From NCBI RefSeq assembly GCF_000507145.1, contig NZ_AYTO01000008.1, positions 124,001 to 188,000 of the forward strand: a DNA stretch of 64,000 nucleotides, written 5' to 3'. The DNA is from Bacillus tequilensis KCTC 13622 (GTDB lineage: Bacteria > Bacillota > Bacilli > Bacillales > Bacillaceae). The position numbers and the translations under genes are program-made. Below the pieces are notes generated by a model. That model saw only the letters and a program-made list of their open reading frames with translations. It was not told the DNA's origin and made no database searches. Below, in pieces: positions 1 to 9,095 of this stretch (positions are counted from its first letter, which is position 1; each line of letters begins with the position of its first letter).

Positions 1-556
<556 letters not shown>

Positions 557-573
557 GAAAAGAGGCGGATCAT

Positions 574-1242
574 ATGGACGTAATACAGCAGCTTGGCACT
601 TACTATTCGCAAAACGGCGGTTACGTGCTGCAGGAGTTTTACCGTCATTTTCTGATGTCGGTGTACGGCGTTTTGTTTGCCGCCATTGTTGGGGTTCCGC
701 TCGGCATCCTGATAGCCAGGTACAGAAGATTAAGCGGATGGATTTTTGCGGTGACGAATGTCATTCAGACCATCCCGGCTCTCGCCATGCTCGCCGTACT
801 GATGCTCGTCATGGGGCTGGGTGCTAATACGGTGATATTGTCATTATTTCTGTATTCTCTTCTGCCGATTATCAGAAATACGTATACAGGCATTATCAGC
901 ATTGAACACGCCTATCTGGAATCCGGAAAAGCGATGGGAATGACAAAATTTCAAGTGCTGCGGATGGTTGAGCTTCCGCTTGCGCTTTCTGTCATCATGG
1001 CGGGCCTTCGCACCGCGCTTGTCATCTCCATCGGCATTACGGCCATCGGGACATTTGTTGGCGCAGGCGGACTTGGGGATATCATCGTCAGGGGATCAAA
1101 CGCAACAAACGGCACCGCGATTATATTAGCGGGTGCCATCCCCACGGCCCTGATGGCAGTGGTTGCCGATTTGGTGATGGGCTGGCTGGAACGCGTGTTA
1201 AGCCCAATTAAAAAGAAGAAAAAATTGGCCGGCGCCGCATAA
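574..1242 (+). CDS. opuCD: OpuCD, compatible-solute ABC transporter permease
   Basis: Second membrane-spanning subunit of the OpuC osmoprotectant importer, 222 residues. It has the binding-protein-dependent permease layout with several hydrophobic helices and a cytoplasmic coupling (EAA-type) loop around residues 110-140, with HAYLESGKAMGMTKFQVLRM. The start follows a GGCGGATC ribosome site. The tail is basic and ends SPIKKKKKLAGAA, which is useful because its paralog OpuBD (4855-5493) loses exactly this tail. A terminator lies immediately downstream. Confidence 0.95.
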   Translation: MDVIQQLGTYYSQNGGYVLQEFYRHFLMSVYGVLFAAIVGVPLGILIARYRRLSGWIFAVTNVIQTIPALAMLAVLMLVMGLGANTVILSLFLYSLLPIIRNTYTGIISIEHAYLESGKAMGMTKFQVLRMVELPLALSVIMAGLRTALVISIGITAIGTFVGAGGLGDIIVRGSNATNGTAIILAGAIPTALMAVVADLVMGWLERVLSPIKKKKKLAGAA

Positions 1243-1278
1243 GAAAAAACGCCTTGTTTATGACAGGGCGTTTTTTTA
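1243..1278. terminator. Bidirectional terminator between opuCD and opcR
   Basis: AAAAAACGCC is followed by a short loop and GGGCGTTTTTTT, giving a GC-rich hairpin with an A-tract on one side and a T-tract on the other. It sits between the convergent opuCD and opcR genes and overlaps the opcR stop codon, so it can end both transcripts. Confidence 0.85.
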
Positions 1279-1818
1279 CGGCTTCGGCACATATTTAAAA
1301 ATCTCTTCGCTCTCAAAAAACTCAATCAAACGGCTGAGCCAATGATAATAATCAAGCCACTCCTTTAGTTCCTTCAGCAGCTCATTCACTTTTTCTTCAG
1401 CTTCAGGAGTAAGCTCTTCTTCTAAGATGCTGAGCAGCTCCCGATTGAGTTTTTTATGCATCATTTTGTTTTTGCTGACGACTTTGCCCCAAGTGGCTGA
1501 AAACAGCGTGATAAACGTTTGGTAGTAATCCTGCTCAACCTCATATAAATCTTTTCGCACGCCCTTTTCGAATACTTTCTCGGCGATGTTGGCATCTAGC
1601 ATTTCCCGCACAACTTGGCTCATGCGAGTTTTGCTCATGCCGGTCGCTTCAGACAATTCAGCCAGCGTCATCGGTTTTCGATTCATATAAATAATGCCCA
1701 GCACACGTCCAACCGTAGAGGGCATTCCAAATGCATGCATGTTTTCTGCGATTCGTTCTATTAAATGGTCCTCAGCTTGTTCAATGATCGTTAACGGATC
1801 TTTCTCCAACGGTTTCAA
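1276..1818 (-). CDS. opcR: OpcR, GbsR-family repressor of choline/compatible-solute uptake genes
   Basis: A 180-residue GbsR-type DNA-binding protein (formerly YvaV) with an N-terminal MarR-like winged helix (about residues 30-100, with AELSEATGMSKTRMSQVVRE as the helix-turn-helix) and a long acidic/basic helical C-terminus. In B. subtilis OpcR is known to repress opuB and opuC, and its position between the two operons fits that role. It starts with TTG behind an AAAGGA ribosome site. It is transcribed away from opuB, so the 1819-2093 gap holds both promoters. Confidence 0.9.
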   Translation of the reverse strand: MKPLEKDPLTIIEQAEDHLIERIAENMHAFGMPSTVGRVLGIIYMNRKPMTLAELSEATGMSKTRMSQVVREMLDANIAEKVFEKGVRKDLYEVEQDYYQTFITLFSATWGKVVSKNKMMHKKLNRELLSILEEELTPEAEEKVNELLKELKEWLDYYHWLSRLIEFFESEEIFKYVPKP

Positions 1819-2093
1819 TCCTTTCAGCTAACAATTCCGATGTCAATATACCACATTTTTGATGCGACGGAAATGCTGTAATATGAGAATTTGGCAGGAA
1901 ACGGGAGCAATAAGGAGATCATTACAGGTCAATGCGGGTAAATCATCGTTTATACATACTTTATAAAAAATATGAACAAATTGTAAACTTTTTAATTTAT
2001 AAACTTTATTCTATAATGGGAAGCATTCAATTGTCTGAAAAATTAAATATAAACTGAACAAATTGAATAAACTTAACTTTGGAGGTGCGATGT
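1819..2093. promoter_or_regulatory. Divergent opcR/opuB control region
   Basis: AT-rich 275-base gap between divergent opcR and opuB. On the + strand a TATAAT at 2012-2017 with TTTTTA 17 bases upstream (1989-1994) is a weak-35 promoter candidate for opuB. The element TAAACTT recurs at about 1984-1990, 2000-2006 and 2069-2075, a candidate binding motif for GbsR/OpcR-type repressors. The motif assignment is inference. The opuBA ribosome site GGAGG is at 2081-2085. Confidence 0.5.
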
Positions 2094-3238
2094 TTGCTGA
2101 CATTAGAAAATGTCTCGAAAACATACAAGGGCGGAAAAGAAGCCGTGAACAATGTGAATCTTAAGATTGAAAAAGGCGAATTTATCTGTTTTATCGGCCC
2201 GAGCGGCTGCGGAAAAACGACAACAATGAAATGATTAACCGATTAATCGAGCCTTCCGCCGGCAAGATTTTCATTGACGGCGAAAACATCATGGAACAGG
2301 ATCCCGTTGAGCTGAGGCGTAAGATCGGCTATGTCATTCAGCAGATCGGCCTGTTCCCCCATATGACCATTCAGCAGAACATCTCTCTCGTGCCGAAACT
2401 GCTGAAATGGCCGGAGCACAGGCGGAAAGAGCGGGCGCGTGAGCTTCTGAAATTGGTTGATATGGGGCCTGAATATTTAGACCGTTACCCTCATGAATTA
2501 AGCGGGGGGCAGCAGCAGCGAATTGGTGTATTACGGGCACTTGCCGCAGAGCCGCCGCTTATCTTAATGGATGAACCGTTTGGGGCGCTCGACCCGATTA
2601 CGAGGGATTCCCTTCAGGAAGAATTCAAAAAACTGCAAAAAACCTTACATAAAACCATCGTATTTGTTACCCACGATATGGATGAAGCCATTAAACTGGC
2701 AGACCGGATTGTGATTTTAAAAGCGGGAGAAATCGTTCAAGTCGGAACGCCAGATGATATTTTGAGAAATCCCGCGCACGAATTTGTTGAGGAATTTATC
2801 GGCAAGGAGCGGCTGATCCAGTCATCCAGCCCGGATGTGGAGCGGGTTGACCAGATTATGAACACACAGCCTGTGACGATCGCAGCGGATAAAACGCTTT
2901 CTGAAGCGATACAGCTCATGGGGCAAGAGCGTGTCGATTCACTGCTTGTCGTCGATGACGGACACATGCTGCAAGGCTATGTCGATGTTGAGATCATTGA
3001 TCAATGCCGGAAAAAAGCGAATCTCGTAGGAGAGGTTTTACATCAAGATCTTTACACAGTATTGGGCGGCACACTGCTGCGCGACACGGTCCGTAAAATT
3101 TTAAAACGAGGTGTCAAATATGTCCCTGTGGTGGATGAAAATCGGCGTTTAATCGGAATTGTGACGAGAGCGAGTCTTGTCGACATCGTGTATGACTCTC
3201 TTTGGGGAGAAGAAAAGCAGCTTGCGGTGTTGTCATAG
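2094..3238 (+). pseudogene. opuBA: opuBA, choline ABC transporter ATPase, frameshifted
   Basis: ATP-hydrolysing subunit of the OpuB choline importer. Reading from TTG 2094 (GGAGG 8 bases upstream) gives 46 residues containing the intact Walker A motif GPSGCGKTT, then TGA at 2232-2234. The rest of the protein (signature LSGGQQQR, Walker B LILMDEP, H-loop, two C-terminal CBS domains) is in another frame, open from 2231 to 3238. The two pieces sum to 381 residues, the expected family length, and adding one A to the AAA run at 2229-2231 would restore a single frame. The ATG at 2231 overlaps the TGA, so coupled re-initiation is possible, but that product would lack Walker A. It is either a real null allele or an assembly error in a homopolymer. 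Confidence 0.85.
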
Positions 3239-3252
3239 GGAGGCGGTCAGTA

Positions 3253-4838
<1,586 letters not shown>

Positions 4839-4854
4839 AAGGGGGACGAAGGAA

Positions 4855-5493
4855 ATGAACGTGCTTGAACAGTTAATGACATATTATGCGCAGAACGGCA
4901 GCTACGTCATAAGCGAATTTGGCCGCCACTTTCTCATGTCGGCTTACGGCGTCTTGTTTGCCGCTGTCGTCGGAGTTCCGGCCGGAATCCTCATTGCGCA
5001 TTTTCGCCGCTTATCAGCATGGGTGTTCGCCGTAACAAATGTCATCCAGACCATCCCGGCGCTCGCCATGCTGGCGGTTTTAATGCTTGTTATGGGGCTC
5101 GGCGCAAACACTGTGATTGTATCATTATTTTTGTATTCCCTTCTGCCGATTATCCGAAACACGTACACAGGGATTGTCAGCATTGAACATGCTTACTTAG
5201 AATCGGGAAAAGCGATGGGCATGACGAAATTCCAAGTGCTTCGGATGGTTGAGCTCCCGCTCGCGCTTTCTGTCATCATGGCAGGCTTGCGCACGGCACT
5301 TGTCATCGCCATCGGAATTACAGCGATCGGCACATTTGTCGGCGCCGGCGGACTTGGGGACATGATCGTCCGCGGCTCAAATGCGACAAACGGAACAGCC
5401 ATTATTCTGGCCGGCGCGATCCCGACTGCGGTGATGGCGGTAGGAGCTGATTTGCTTATGGCTTGGCTGGAGCGGACCTTGAAGGTGATATAG
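4855..5493 (+). CDS. opuBD: OpuBD, choline ABC transporter permease with altered C-terminus
   Basis: Second OpuB permease, 212 residues. The helices and coupling loop HAYLESGKAMGMTKFQVLRM match OpuCD closely, but the protein ends WLERTLKVI where OpuCD in this window continues WLERVLSPIKKKKKLAGAA. The last roughly 14 residues are thus missing relative to its paralog (and to the about 226-residue 168 protein as I recall it). The sequence turns AT-rich right after the stop, marking the left edge of an insertion. The membrane core is complete, so the subunit might still fold. Confidence 0.9.
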   Translation: MNVLEQLMTYYAQNGSYVISEFGRHFLMSAYGVLFAAVVGVPAGILIAHFRRLSAWVFAVTNVIQTIPALAMLAVLMLVMGLGANTVIVSLFLYSLLPIIRNTYTGIVSIEHAYLESGKAMGMTKFQVLRMVELPLALSVIMAGLRTALVIAIGITAIGTFVGAGGLGDMIVRGSNATNGTAIILAGAIPTAVMAVGADLLMAWLERTLKVI

Positions 5494-5527
5494 TAACTAG
5501 AGAAAGATAGAACATATGTAGAATTAC

Positions 5528-5568
5528 AAAATTATATCTTCTTAATGTTAGGAGATATAATTTTTTTT
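5528..5568. terminator. Terminator shared by opuBD and the protease gene
   Basis: AAATTATATCT and AGATATAATTT form a long AT-rich stem around the loop TTAATGTTA, followed by a run of eight Ts on the + strand and preceded by A's for the minus strand. It overlaps the last codons of the protease gene. The + strand T-run suggests it ends opuB transcripts. Confidence 0.65.
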
Positions 5569-6537
5569 AACTATAAATAGGAACAATAAGAAAATAGTTA
5601 TGATACCAAAGATACAAAAAGTGATTTTTATTAATTCAGCATTATGTCTATGTTTAATTGCTTCTTCTAAGTCAAATATTCCGTAACCATATTCAAATCT
5701 TGATCCTTTGGAGTAGGCTGATTTTTTCACAGTGTTAATAATATCTTCATTAGTAATATTAAAATCTTCAAATTGAAATAGAAGAGCTAGTGCCCCACTT
5801 ACATATGCATTAGAAACTGAAGTTCCGCTTGTTTTATAATAGTCACTATTAATTGAATAACTTTTTAAATTTTCTCCAGGGGCCATTATAGTTATTCCCT
5901 GCCCTTTACTTGAAGAAAATAAACGGTTATCATGTGAGTTTAATGCTCCCACTCCTATAACTTCATTAAATTTAGCTGGGTATGAAACAGTGTCTAGATT
6001 TGATATACCTTTATTGCCTACAGAAGAAGTAAGTATTATGCCTTTATTATAGGCTTTTTTTATGGCGGCATGAAGTTCTTTAGAATAAGAATCTCCACCT
6101 AAACTCATGGATATGATATCAACGTCATTTTTTATACTCCATTCAATCCCTTTTGTAATATTTGTATAATTCCCTTTAAGGTCTTTATTTAACACTTTAA
6201 CAATGTATAGTTTTGCTTTCGGAGCAATGGCGTTAATTATACCGGTGTTATAAGTTCCATGTCCATTTAAGTCATTAACTGTGGTATTAGGCTCATTTAC
6301 AAAAGATACGCTTTCTTCTATAGGAAGGGAATTCATTTTAGTGCTAATTCCTGAATCTAAAATTGCTATCGATACCCCTTCCCCATCTAACTTATACTTG
6401 TTTTTAATTTTTTGGATATCTTTAAATTGTTGTGATATATCATTAGAAGCTGCATTTAAGTTGTTACATGGGAATAAGGTGATAAAAATTATCATAAGCA
6501 AAAAGAATAAATAATTCGTGATATTAGGTCTCAACAT
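5548..6537 (-). CDS. Membrane-anchored subtilisin-like (S8) serine protease
   Basis: A 329-residue S8-family protease. Residues 1-30 form a signal peptide. The catalytic triad reads Asp61 (AILDSGIS), His93 (NGHGTYNTGI) and Ser240 (SGTSVSNAYVSG), with oxyanion-hole Asn175 (SSVGNKG). A hydrophobic helix at about 305-323 followed by VKKNY would anchor the domain outside the cell membrane. There is no obvious long inhibitory propeptide. The serine box is degenerate compared with the usual GTSMASPHVAG. The gene is divergent from the toxin-like gene at 6638, and small anchored subtilases of this sort often mature secreted peptides or toxins, so a processing role is inferred. Ribosome site AAAGGAGATATAA precedes the ATG. 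Confidence 0.85.
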   Translation of the reverse strand: MLRPNITNYLFFLLMIIFITLFPCNNLNAASNDISQQFKDIQKIKNKYKLDGEGVSIAILDSGISTKMNSLPIEESVSFVNEPNTTVNDLNGHGTYNTGIINAIAPKAKLYIVKVLNKDLKGNYTNITKGIEWSIKNDVDIISMSLGGDSYSKELHAAIKKAYNKGIILTSSVGNKGISNLDTVSYPAKFNEVIGVGALNSHDNRLFSSSKGQGITIMAPGENLKSYSINSDYYKTSGTSVSNAYVSGALALLFQFEDFNITNEDIINTVKKSAYSKGSRFEYGYGIFDLEEAIKHRHNAELIKITFCIFGIITIFLLFLFIVKKNYIS

Positions 6538-6576
6538 TTATATCTCCTTTAATTATGAAAATTAACCAAAAAATAG

Positions 6577-6633
6577 TTGAAGGAAAAATTCAATGTGGTA
6601 ATATATGCTTATCAATATATTATCTTAGGAGGA
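6577..6633 (+). promoter_or_regulatory. Promoter and ribosome site of the toxin-like gene
   Basis: TTGAAG (6577-6582), a 16-base spacer and TAATAT (6599-6604) form a plausible vegetative promoter in the 100-base gap between the divergent protease and toxin-like genes. A strong AGGAGG (6627-6632) precedes the ATG at 6638. Confidence 0.55.
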
Positions 6634-6637
6634 AGAA

Positions 6638-7348
6638 ATGAACAAGAATGTAATTAAAAAAAGTAGAAAGTTAGTTTTTCTATTAACAGCATTTGTTATG
6701 TTTTTTACTGCTACAGGTACGGTTTTTGCTGAGCAAATCAATGATCAGAGCTTTAAAGACGTTACTGATTTAGAAAACAATACAACTTTATCAGATGAAG
6801 AATTGCTAAATCTAGATGTATCGGATATGATTGATGATAAAAAAGTGGTAAACTATGTTGCAGATACCGAAAAAGAGATTACTGAACTAGAAGTCAAAAA
6901 TACTGAATCGGTTTTAGAAAAGACAATCGATGAAAAAGATATCAAAATTGATGATGAAACGTTTGCTTACATAGATGAAATTAACCCTGAAATAGATACT
7001 AGTGTCCTAGATCAAATGGATCAAGAAATAGATGAACAACAAAGTTCAGAAAAGGTAGAAGGCCAATGGTTTGGCCCAGCTGTCAGAGTATTAATAGCAA
7101 TGTCTTCATCTATGTTTAAAAAATATGGTTTTAAATTTATAAAGGTTTCTTACCATCTAGGATTAAGAATGTATCAAAGAGGAATTTCACCTACCAAAGT
7201 GTTTATGGCAGTAAAAAAGGGTAAAAAATATTATGATCCTAAATATAAATCAACCGTATATTACTATAAAGGTGTTGCAGTCGCTAGAAAAGGTAATACT
7301 TTAACTACTACTTATAAATCTGCGAAGCCTAAAAAACGTTGGAGATAG
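6638..7348 (+). CDS. Secreted toxin-like protein with DUF4258/BECR-type C-terminal domain
   Basis: A 236-residue protein in three parts. Residues 1-31 form a signal peptide (cleavage near VFAEQ). Residues 32-140 are strongly acidic, low-complexity and predicted helical. Residues 141-236 are basic, with the pattern HLGLRMYQRGIS (His173, Arg177, Arg181), a G-K-K-Y-Y-D turn, several beta strands and a terminal TLTTTYK. That H-x3-RM-x2-RGIS pattern and the closing T-rich strand recall DUF4258-like domains of the BECR nuclease fold found in polymorphic toxins. It also resembles what NCBI names the SAR2788 family putative toxin (recall, not searched). The acidic middle may act as a pro-segment. Toxicity, RNase activity and secretion are inference. 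Confidence 0.7.
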   Translation: MNKNVIKKSRKLVFLLTAFVMFFTATGTVFAEQINDQSFKDVTDLENNTTLSDEELLNLDVSDMIDDKKVVNYVADTEKEITELEVKNTESVLEKTIDEKDIKIDDETFAYIDEINPEIDTSVLDQMDQEIDEQQSSEKVEGQWFGPAVRVLIAMSSSMFKKYGFKFIKVSYHLGLRMYQRGISPTKVFMAVKKGKKYYDPKYKSTVYYYKGVAVARKGNTLTTTYKSAKPKKRWR

Positions 7349-7359
7349 GGTGGTATCCC

Positions 7360-7773
7360 ATGTATTCAAATTCGGCAATAACATATGATAAAGAAGCTGA
7401 GTTAGCTTATATTTATGTAATTCCTCCAATTAATCAACCATCTACAGTTAAGCTGACTGAGGATTTGGAAGTTAATGAAAATATTTCATTAGATATTAAT
7501 AAGCAAAACTTAATAGTAGGTATGGAGATTTTCGGGGAATTAGCAAATGATATATCTAAATTAGCAGGTTCTAAAAAAATTTACAAAAAAACCGCTCGAA
7601 ACAAAAAAGAAATTTATAGCTTTAGATTGTATGATTTGGAAACATCAAATTCGTTTGAATTTAATGGGATTTTATTCTGTTTTGCTGATGATAATTATGA
7701 AAAGTTTTTAGGTTACGATGTTATAGATATTGAGAAATATAAAGCAGAGTTATTAAATCAGTATACAATTTAG
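7360..7773 (+). CDS. DUF2283-like protein, candidate immunity partner
   Basis: A 137-residue cytosolic protein with no signal peptide or membrane helix. I choose ATG 7360 because GGGTGG (7348-7353) lies 6-7 bases upstream; an in-frame ATG at 7339 overlaps the toxin-like gene and lacks such a site. The N-terminus ITYDKEAELAYIYVI and the later SLDINKQNLIVGMEIFG match the DUF2283 pattern (YD-x-EAD-LYI followed by D-x-G-IVGIEI). It starts 11 bases after the toxin-like gene ends, as is typical for an immunity gene translated with its toxin. The antidote function is inferred from position only. Confidence 0.65.
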   Translation: MYSNSAITYDKEAELAYIYVIPPINQPSTVKLTEDLEVNENISLDINKQNLIVGMEIFGELANDISKLAGSKKIYKKTARNKKEIYSFRLYDLETSNSFEFNGILFCFADDNYEKFLGYDVIDIEKYKAELLNQYTI

Positions 7774-7813
7774 AACCTTTATTATGGACATATATACGCA
7801 GTGCATAATTTGC

Positions 7814-7847
7814 CCTCCTCGGCTAACCTCGAGGAGGTTTTTTTGAT
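7814..7847 (+). terminator. Terminator at the right edge of the insert
   Basis: CCTCCTCG, the loop GCTAAC and CGAGGAGG are followed by seven Ts. The stem is GC-rich, unlike the insert, and lies in the convergent gap before yvaQ. It is probably the original opuB operon terminator, now serving the DUF2283 gene. Confidence 0.75.
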
Positions 7848-8173
7848 CCATCTTCTCATTAAGCTCCTTCACCAGCTGTTCAAGCTCTTCGGCATTTTCA
7901 AGCACTTGATCCATCGAGTGGGCGGATTGCTCTAATCGAAAATGTTTATTCAATGCCGGAGGCAGACTCTTCAGATACAGAAGCGATATTTTCAATCGAC
8001 TGGTTTGTTAACTGCTTCAATCTATCCGTTACTTCCTTAATGCGGTCTGTCACGTGGGTGACGGATTGTTTGATATGCTGCATAGCCTGTCCGGTGTCTG
8101 TCAGATTTTCCGTTTCTGTTTTCCAAGTACTTAATAACATAAGAATTTTCTGAGCTGAGAAATCATTTTTCAT
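7824..8173 (-). pseudogene. yvaQ: yvaQ remnant, methyl-accepting chemotaxis-type receptor
   Basis: Only the last part of a membrane chemoreceptor gene remains. One minus-strand frame encodes HIKQSVTHVTDRIKEVTDRL followed by SIENIASVSEESASGIE and then a stop. Another frame continues EQSAHSMDQVLENAEELEQL and VKELNEKMDQK, the coiled-coil C-terminus. The sensor domain, both membrane helices, HAMP region and signalling tip are absent, and the remnant begins next to the catR terminator. It therefore has a 5' deletion plus at least one frameshift or small deletion. Identification as yvaQ rests on the coiled-coil signature and on gene order (catR-yvaQ-opuBD in 168). Confidence 0.75.
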
Positions 8174-8182
8174 TCGAAAAAT

Positions 8183-8226
8183 AAAAACAGCTCCTTTTCT
8201 CGTTTCTGAGATCAGAGCTGTTTTAG
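8183..8226 (-). terminator. catR terminator
   Basis: AAAACAGCTC and GAGCTGTTTT are paired around a 21-base centre that itself contains CTGAGATCAG. On the minus strand, downstream of the catR stop, the stem is followed by TTTTTATTTTTC. Confidence 0.75.
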
Positions 8227-8229
8227 TAA

Positions 8230-8556
8230 TTAATTAAGAAAGGAAGGGTCAATCCAATCCGTCGCCCATTTAGAAATCTCACCTAGAATGGGGGCGAGCG
8301 CCTTTCCTTTATCAGTTAATGAATATTCGATGCGAACCGGAGTTTCCGGGATGACATCCCGCTTCACTACTCCTTCAAGCTCAAGTTCTTTCAGCCGTTC
8401 TGACAGAACTCTGCCGCTTAGATTTGGAAGTGCTGCTTCAATTTCGCTAAATCGCTGTGACCCGTTCAACAGCTGAAATACAATTAAAGCGACCCAGCGT
8501 TTACTCAAGATGTCGACTGCTTTTTCAAATCTAGGACACATTTCTGATTGGTTCAT
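8230..8556 (-). CDS. catR: CatR, HxlR-family redox-sensing repressor
   Basis: Winged-helix regulator of the HxlR/DUF24 family, 108 residues (formerly YvaP). In B. subtilis CatR represses catDE and is inactivated by quinones and diamide through its conserved N-terminal cysteine, here Cys7 in MNQSEMCPRFEKA. The DNA-binding helix is FSEIEAALPNLSGRVLSERL. I use ATG 8556, behind GAGGTGAAAAGG; a longer frame opening at 8622 adds 22 residues with no ribosome site. Its target genes are not in this window. Confidence 0.9.
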   Translation of the reverse strand: MNQSEMCPRFEKAVDILSKRWVALIVFQLLNGSQRFSEIEAALPNLSGRVLSERLKELELEGVVKRDVIPETPVRIEYSLTDKGKALAPILGEISKWATDWIDPSFLN

Positions 8557-8646
8557 CCTTTTCACCTCGTCTGTCACTATTATAACGCAAATCATGAGGG
8601 GAGGTATGCAACAGCGATTCATAAAATAGAGAAAGAGAAGAGGGGA

Positions 8647-9066
8647 TTATGAAGAAGAGGCGCGTTTTTTCGCTTCAGAGGCTAAAAAATCGAAGTATTT
8701 GCTGAGATTTTCAATATCTTGCTTTGAAAGGTGTTCCCATTTTTTGCTGTTGAAAATCGGGAGGTGCTCCGCTCCGCGAGTAACAGCTGTCTGGTAAATG
8801 TCGTAAATGGACTGATAGCTTTCCGGAGCCTCGCGGATTTCTTCCGGAAAGGCCCGGATATGGCCTGCGGCAGCCATCAGGTCTTCGTACGGCACTTTCA
8901 GCACGGCCGCCAGTTTTTTGATTGTTGCAGGTTTTGGCGTGCCGCGCTTGCCGTTTTCAATTTTTGAAATGGTGGCCGAGCTGATGCCTGAGTACACCGC
9001 GAGCTGATTCACTGTCAGCTTGCGGGCGCGGCGCAGCTCCCGTAATTGCTGTCCGAACGGTGACAT
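8647..9066 (-). CDS. rghRB: RghRB, Xre-family regulator of rap genes
   Basis: A 139-residue Xre/Cro-type repressor (YvaO). Residues 1-65 hold the helix-turn-helix (LTVNQLAVYSGISSATISKI, ENGKRGTPKPATIKKL). The C-terminal half is a helical dimerisation region ending DFLASEAKKRASSS. It is a tandem paralog of RghRA at 9096-9503, separated by 29 bases. RghRA in B. subtilis represses rapG and rapH; RghRB is thought to have related targets. The ribosome site is GTGAGGCG just upstream. Confidence 0.9.
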   Translation of the reverse strand: MSPFGQQLRELRRARKLTVNQLAVYSGISSATISKIENGKRGTPKPATIKKLAAVLKVPYEDLMAAAGHIRAFPEEIREAPESYQSIYDIYQTAVTRGAEHLPIFNSKKWEHLSKQDIENLSKYFDFLASEAKKRASSS

Positions 9067-9095
9067 GGTTTATCGCCTCACATTTCTATCAAGAG

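Larger units (their letters stand above)
5494..7812. other. AT-rich accessory insert: protease, secreted toxin-like protein, DUF2283 protein
   Basis: The stretch is visibly much richer in A and T than both flanks and holds three genes that do not belong to the conserved opuB-yvaQ neighbourhood. The left edge coincides with the loss of the opuBD tail. The right edge abuts a GC-rich terminator (7814-7847) followed by the 3' remnant of yvaQ. No transposase, integrase or clear flanking direct repeat is visible, so the mode of entry (for example homologous replacement) is unknown. Confidence 0.7.

Noticed and set aside
2221..2240. Programmed ribosomal frameshift in opuBA
   Set aside because: There is no slippery heptamer, stimulatory hairpin or known precedent in OpuBA; a simple one-base deletion explains the data.
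6281..6514. Antisense frame within the protease gene
   Set aside because: Lies wholly opposite the signal peptide and catalytic-Asp coding region, with no ribosome site or recognisable features.
5480..7820. Transposon or prophage origin of the accessory insert
   Set aside because: No transposase, recombinase, terminal inverted repeats or clear target duplication were found at the edges.
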